From Taibaiella chishuiensis (GTDB lineage Bacteria; Bacteroidota; Bacteroidia; Chitinophagales; Chitinophagaceae), in NCBI RefSeq assembly GCF_003014535.1, contig NZ_PYGD01000002.1, positions 496,001-560,000 on the forward strand: a DNA stretch of 64,000 nucleotides, written 5' to 3'. Of the stretch, positions 63,567 through 64,000 are shown piece after piece; positions within the stretch are counted from its first letter, which is position 1; each line of letters begins with the position of its first letter. Under the pieces are notes generated by a model. That model was not told the DNA's origin, ran no database searches, and was given only the letters and a program-made list of their open reading frames with translations. Made by a program: the position numbers and the translations under genes.

Positions 63567-64000
63567 ATGAAAATACATCTGAAAATATGGAGACAGGATG
63601 AACGGGACGGTCCCGGCGGCATGGTCAGTTATACGTTGGATGATGTGACAGAAGATATGTCTTTCCTGGAGATGCTCGATGCCTTAAACGGTGTGCTGAT
63701 CGGCAAAGGCGAACGGGTTATCGAGTTTGATCATGATTGCCGGGAGGGCATTTGCGGGCAATGCGGGTTGATGATCAATGGCAGGGCGCATGGCCCCTTA
63801 CCGCATGTAACCACCTGCCAGCTGCATATGCGTTCCTTCCGCGATGGCGATACCATTTATATAGAACCCTTCAGGGCCGCGGCTTTCCCGGTGCTGCGCG
63901 ATCTTAAAATAGACCGGTCGGCATTCGACCGGATCATCCAGTCCGGCGGGTATATTGCCGCGGGCACCGGTTCGGCGCCGGAAGCAAACAGTATCCTGGT
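63567..64000 (+). CDS. sdhB: Succinate dehydrogenase/fumarate reductase iron-sulfur subunit (3' end outside window)
   Basis: First 144 codons of a gene that runs off the right edge. It begins [17 protein letters not shown] and has the [2Fe-2S] ferredoxin-like motif [19 protein letters not shown], then TTCQLHM and [20 protein letters not shown]. The C-terminal [4Fe-4S]/[3Fe-4S] domain lies beyond the window. It is 50 bases after sdhA and completes the sdhC-sdhA-sdhB order. Confidence 0.93.
   Translation, partial: MKIHLKIWRQDERDGPGGMVSYTLDDVTEDMSFLEMLDALNGVLIGKGERVIEFDHDCREGICGQCGLMINGRAHGPLPHVTTCQLHMRSFRDGDTIYIEPFRAAAFPVLRDLKIDRSAFDRIIQSGGYIAAGTGSAPEANSIL

Noticed and set aside
1-64000. Search by eye for tRNA, rRNA, CRISPR arrays, insertion sequences and prophage genes
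   Set aside because: None was recognised; a covariance-model or repeat search could still find short elements.

Overview
The window is a chromosomal segment of a Bacteroidota bacterium, most likely of the Chitinophagaceae/Chitinophagales group. The evidence is several secreted proteins ending in type IX secretion (T9SS) type A or type B sorting domains, TolC/HlyD/RND efflux sets and outer-membrane beta-barrels of Bacteroidota type, ATG starts without strong Shine-Dalgarno sequences, and promoter elements resembling the Bacteroidota -7 box TAnnTTTG. No rRNA, tRNA, CRISPR array, transposase or phage gene was recognised. All names rest on reading the sequence by eye; no database search was run.

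Layout. 1-4 kb: three secreted proteins, two with T9SS type A tails. 4.5-8.1 kb: TolC, HlyD-type lipoprotein and ABC-2 permease exporter operon. 8.3-12.6 kb: CPBP protease, DUF4375 protein, tyrS with a candidate tyrosine leader-peptide attenuator, an AraC regulator and a RibD/DHFR-like reductase. 12.8-15.4 kb: a large T9SS type B protein. 15.4-18.1 kb: a MocR regulator divergent from two GNAT acetyltransferases. 18.3-22.3 kb: a 1308-residue protein that joins a DyP-peroxidase-like domain to a complete glycyl-radical-enzyme domain.

22.9-30.3 kb is the most unusual region. A leftward operon encodes a caspase-like protease, a 57-residue Cys/His lipoprotein, a YegP-like DUF1508 protein, a membrane TPR protein with a DUF3761-like tail, and a TerB-like/PH-like protein. 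A rightward operon encodes an unknown 169-residue protein, a polytopic membrane protein, a NarL-type histidine kinase and its LuxR-type response regulator, and is followed by a membrane TIR protein that also ends in a DUF3761-like tail. The two operons start from mirror-image promoters, each with a similar palindrome centred 38.5 bp from the same TTTTGCAGTA sequence. This suggests a signal-controlled caspase/TIR stress, death or defence module.

30.6-42.7 kb: a secreted protein, a peptidase trio (CPBP, M28, retropepsin-like), a 22-unit heptanucleotide satellite, a large T9SS protein, a TonB-receptor-like outer-membrane protein and a LytS/LytTR two-component system. 42.9-53.4 kb: two methyltransferases, an APC permease, a DHA2-type MFS pump, and an RND efflux operon controlled by a GbsR/MarR-type regulator with two matching operators. 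53.5-58.2 kb: dxs divergent from a second MocR regulator, followed by a GNAT and a half-size EamA transporter. 58.3-64 kb: an operon of porin, DASS-family dicarboxylate carrier and the three succinate dehydrogenase/fumarate reductase subunits; the iron-sulfur subunit runs off the window end.
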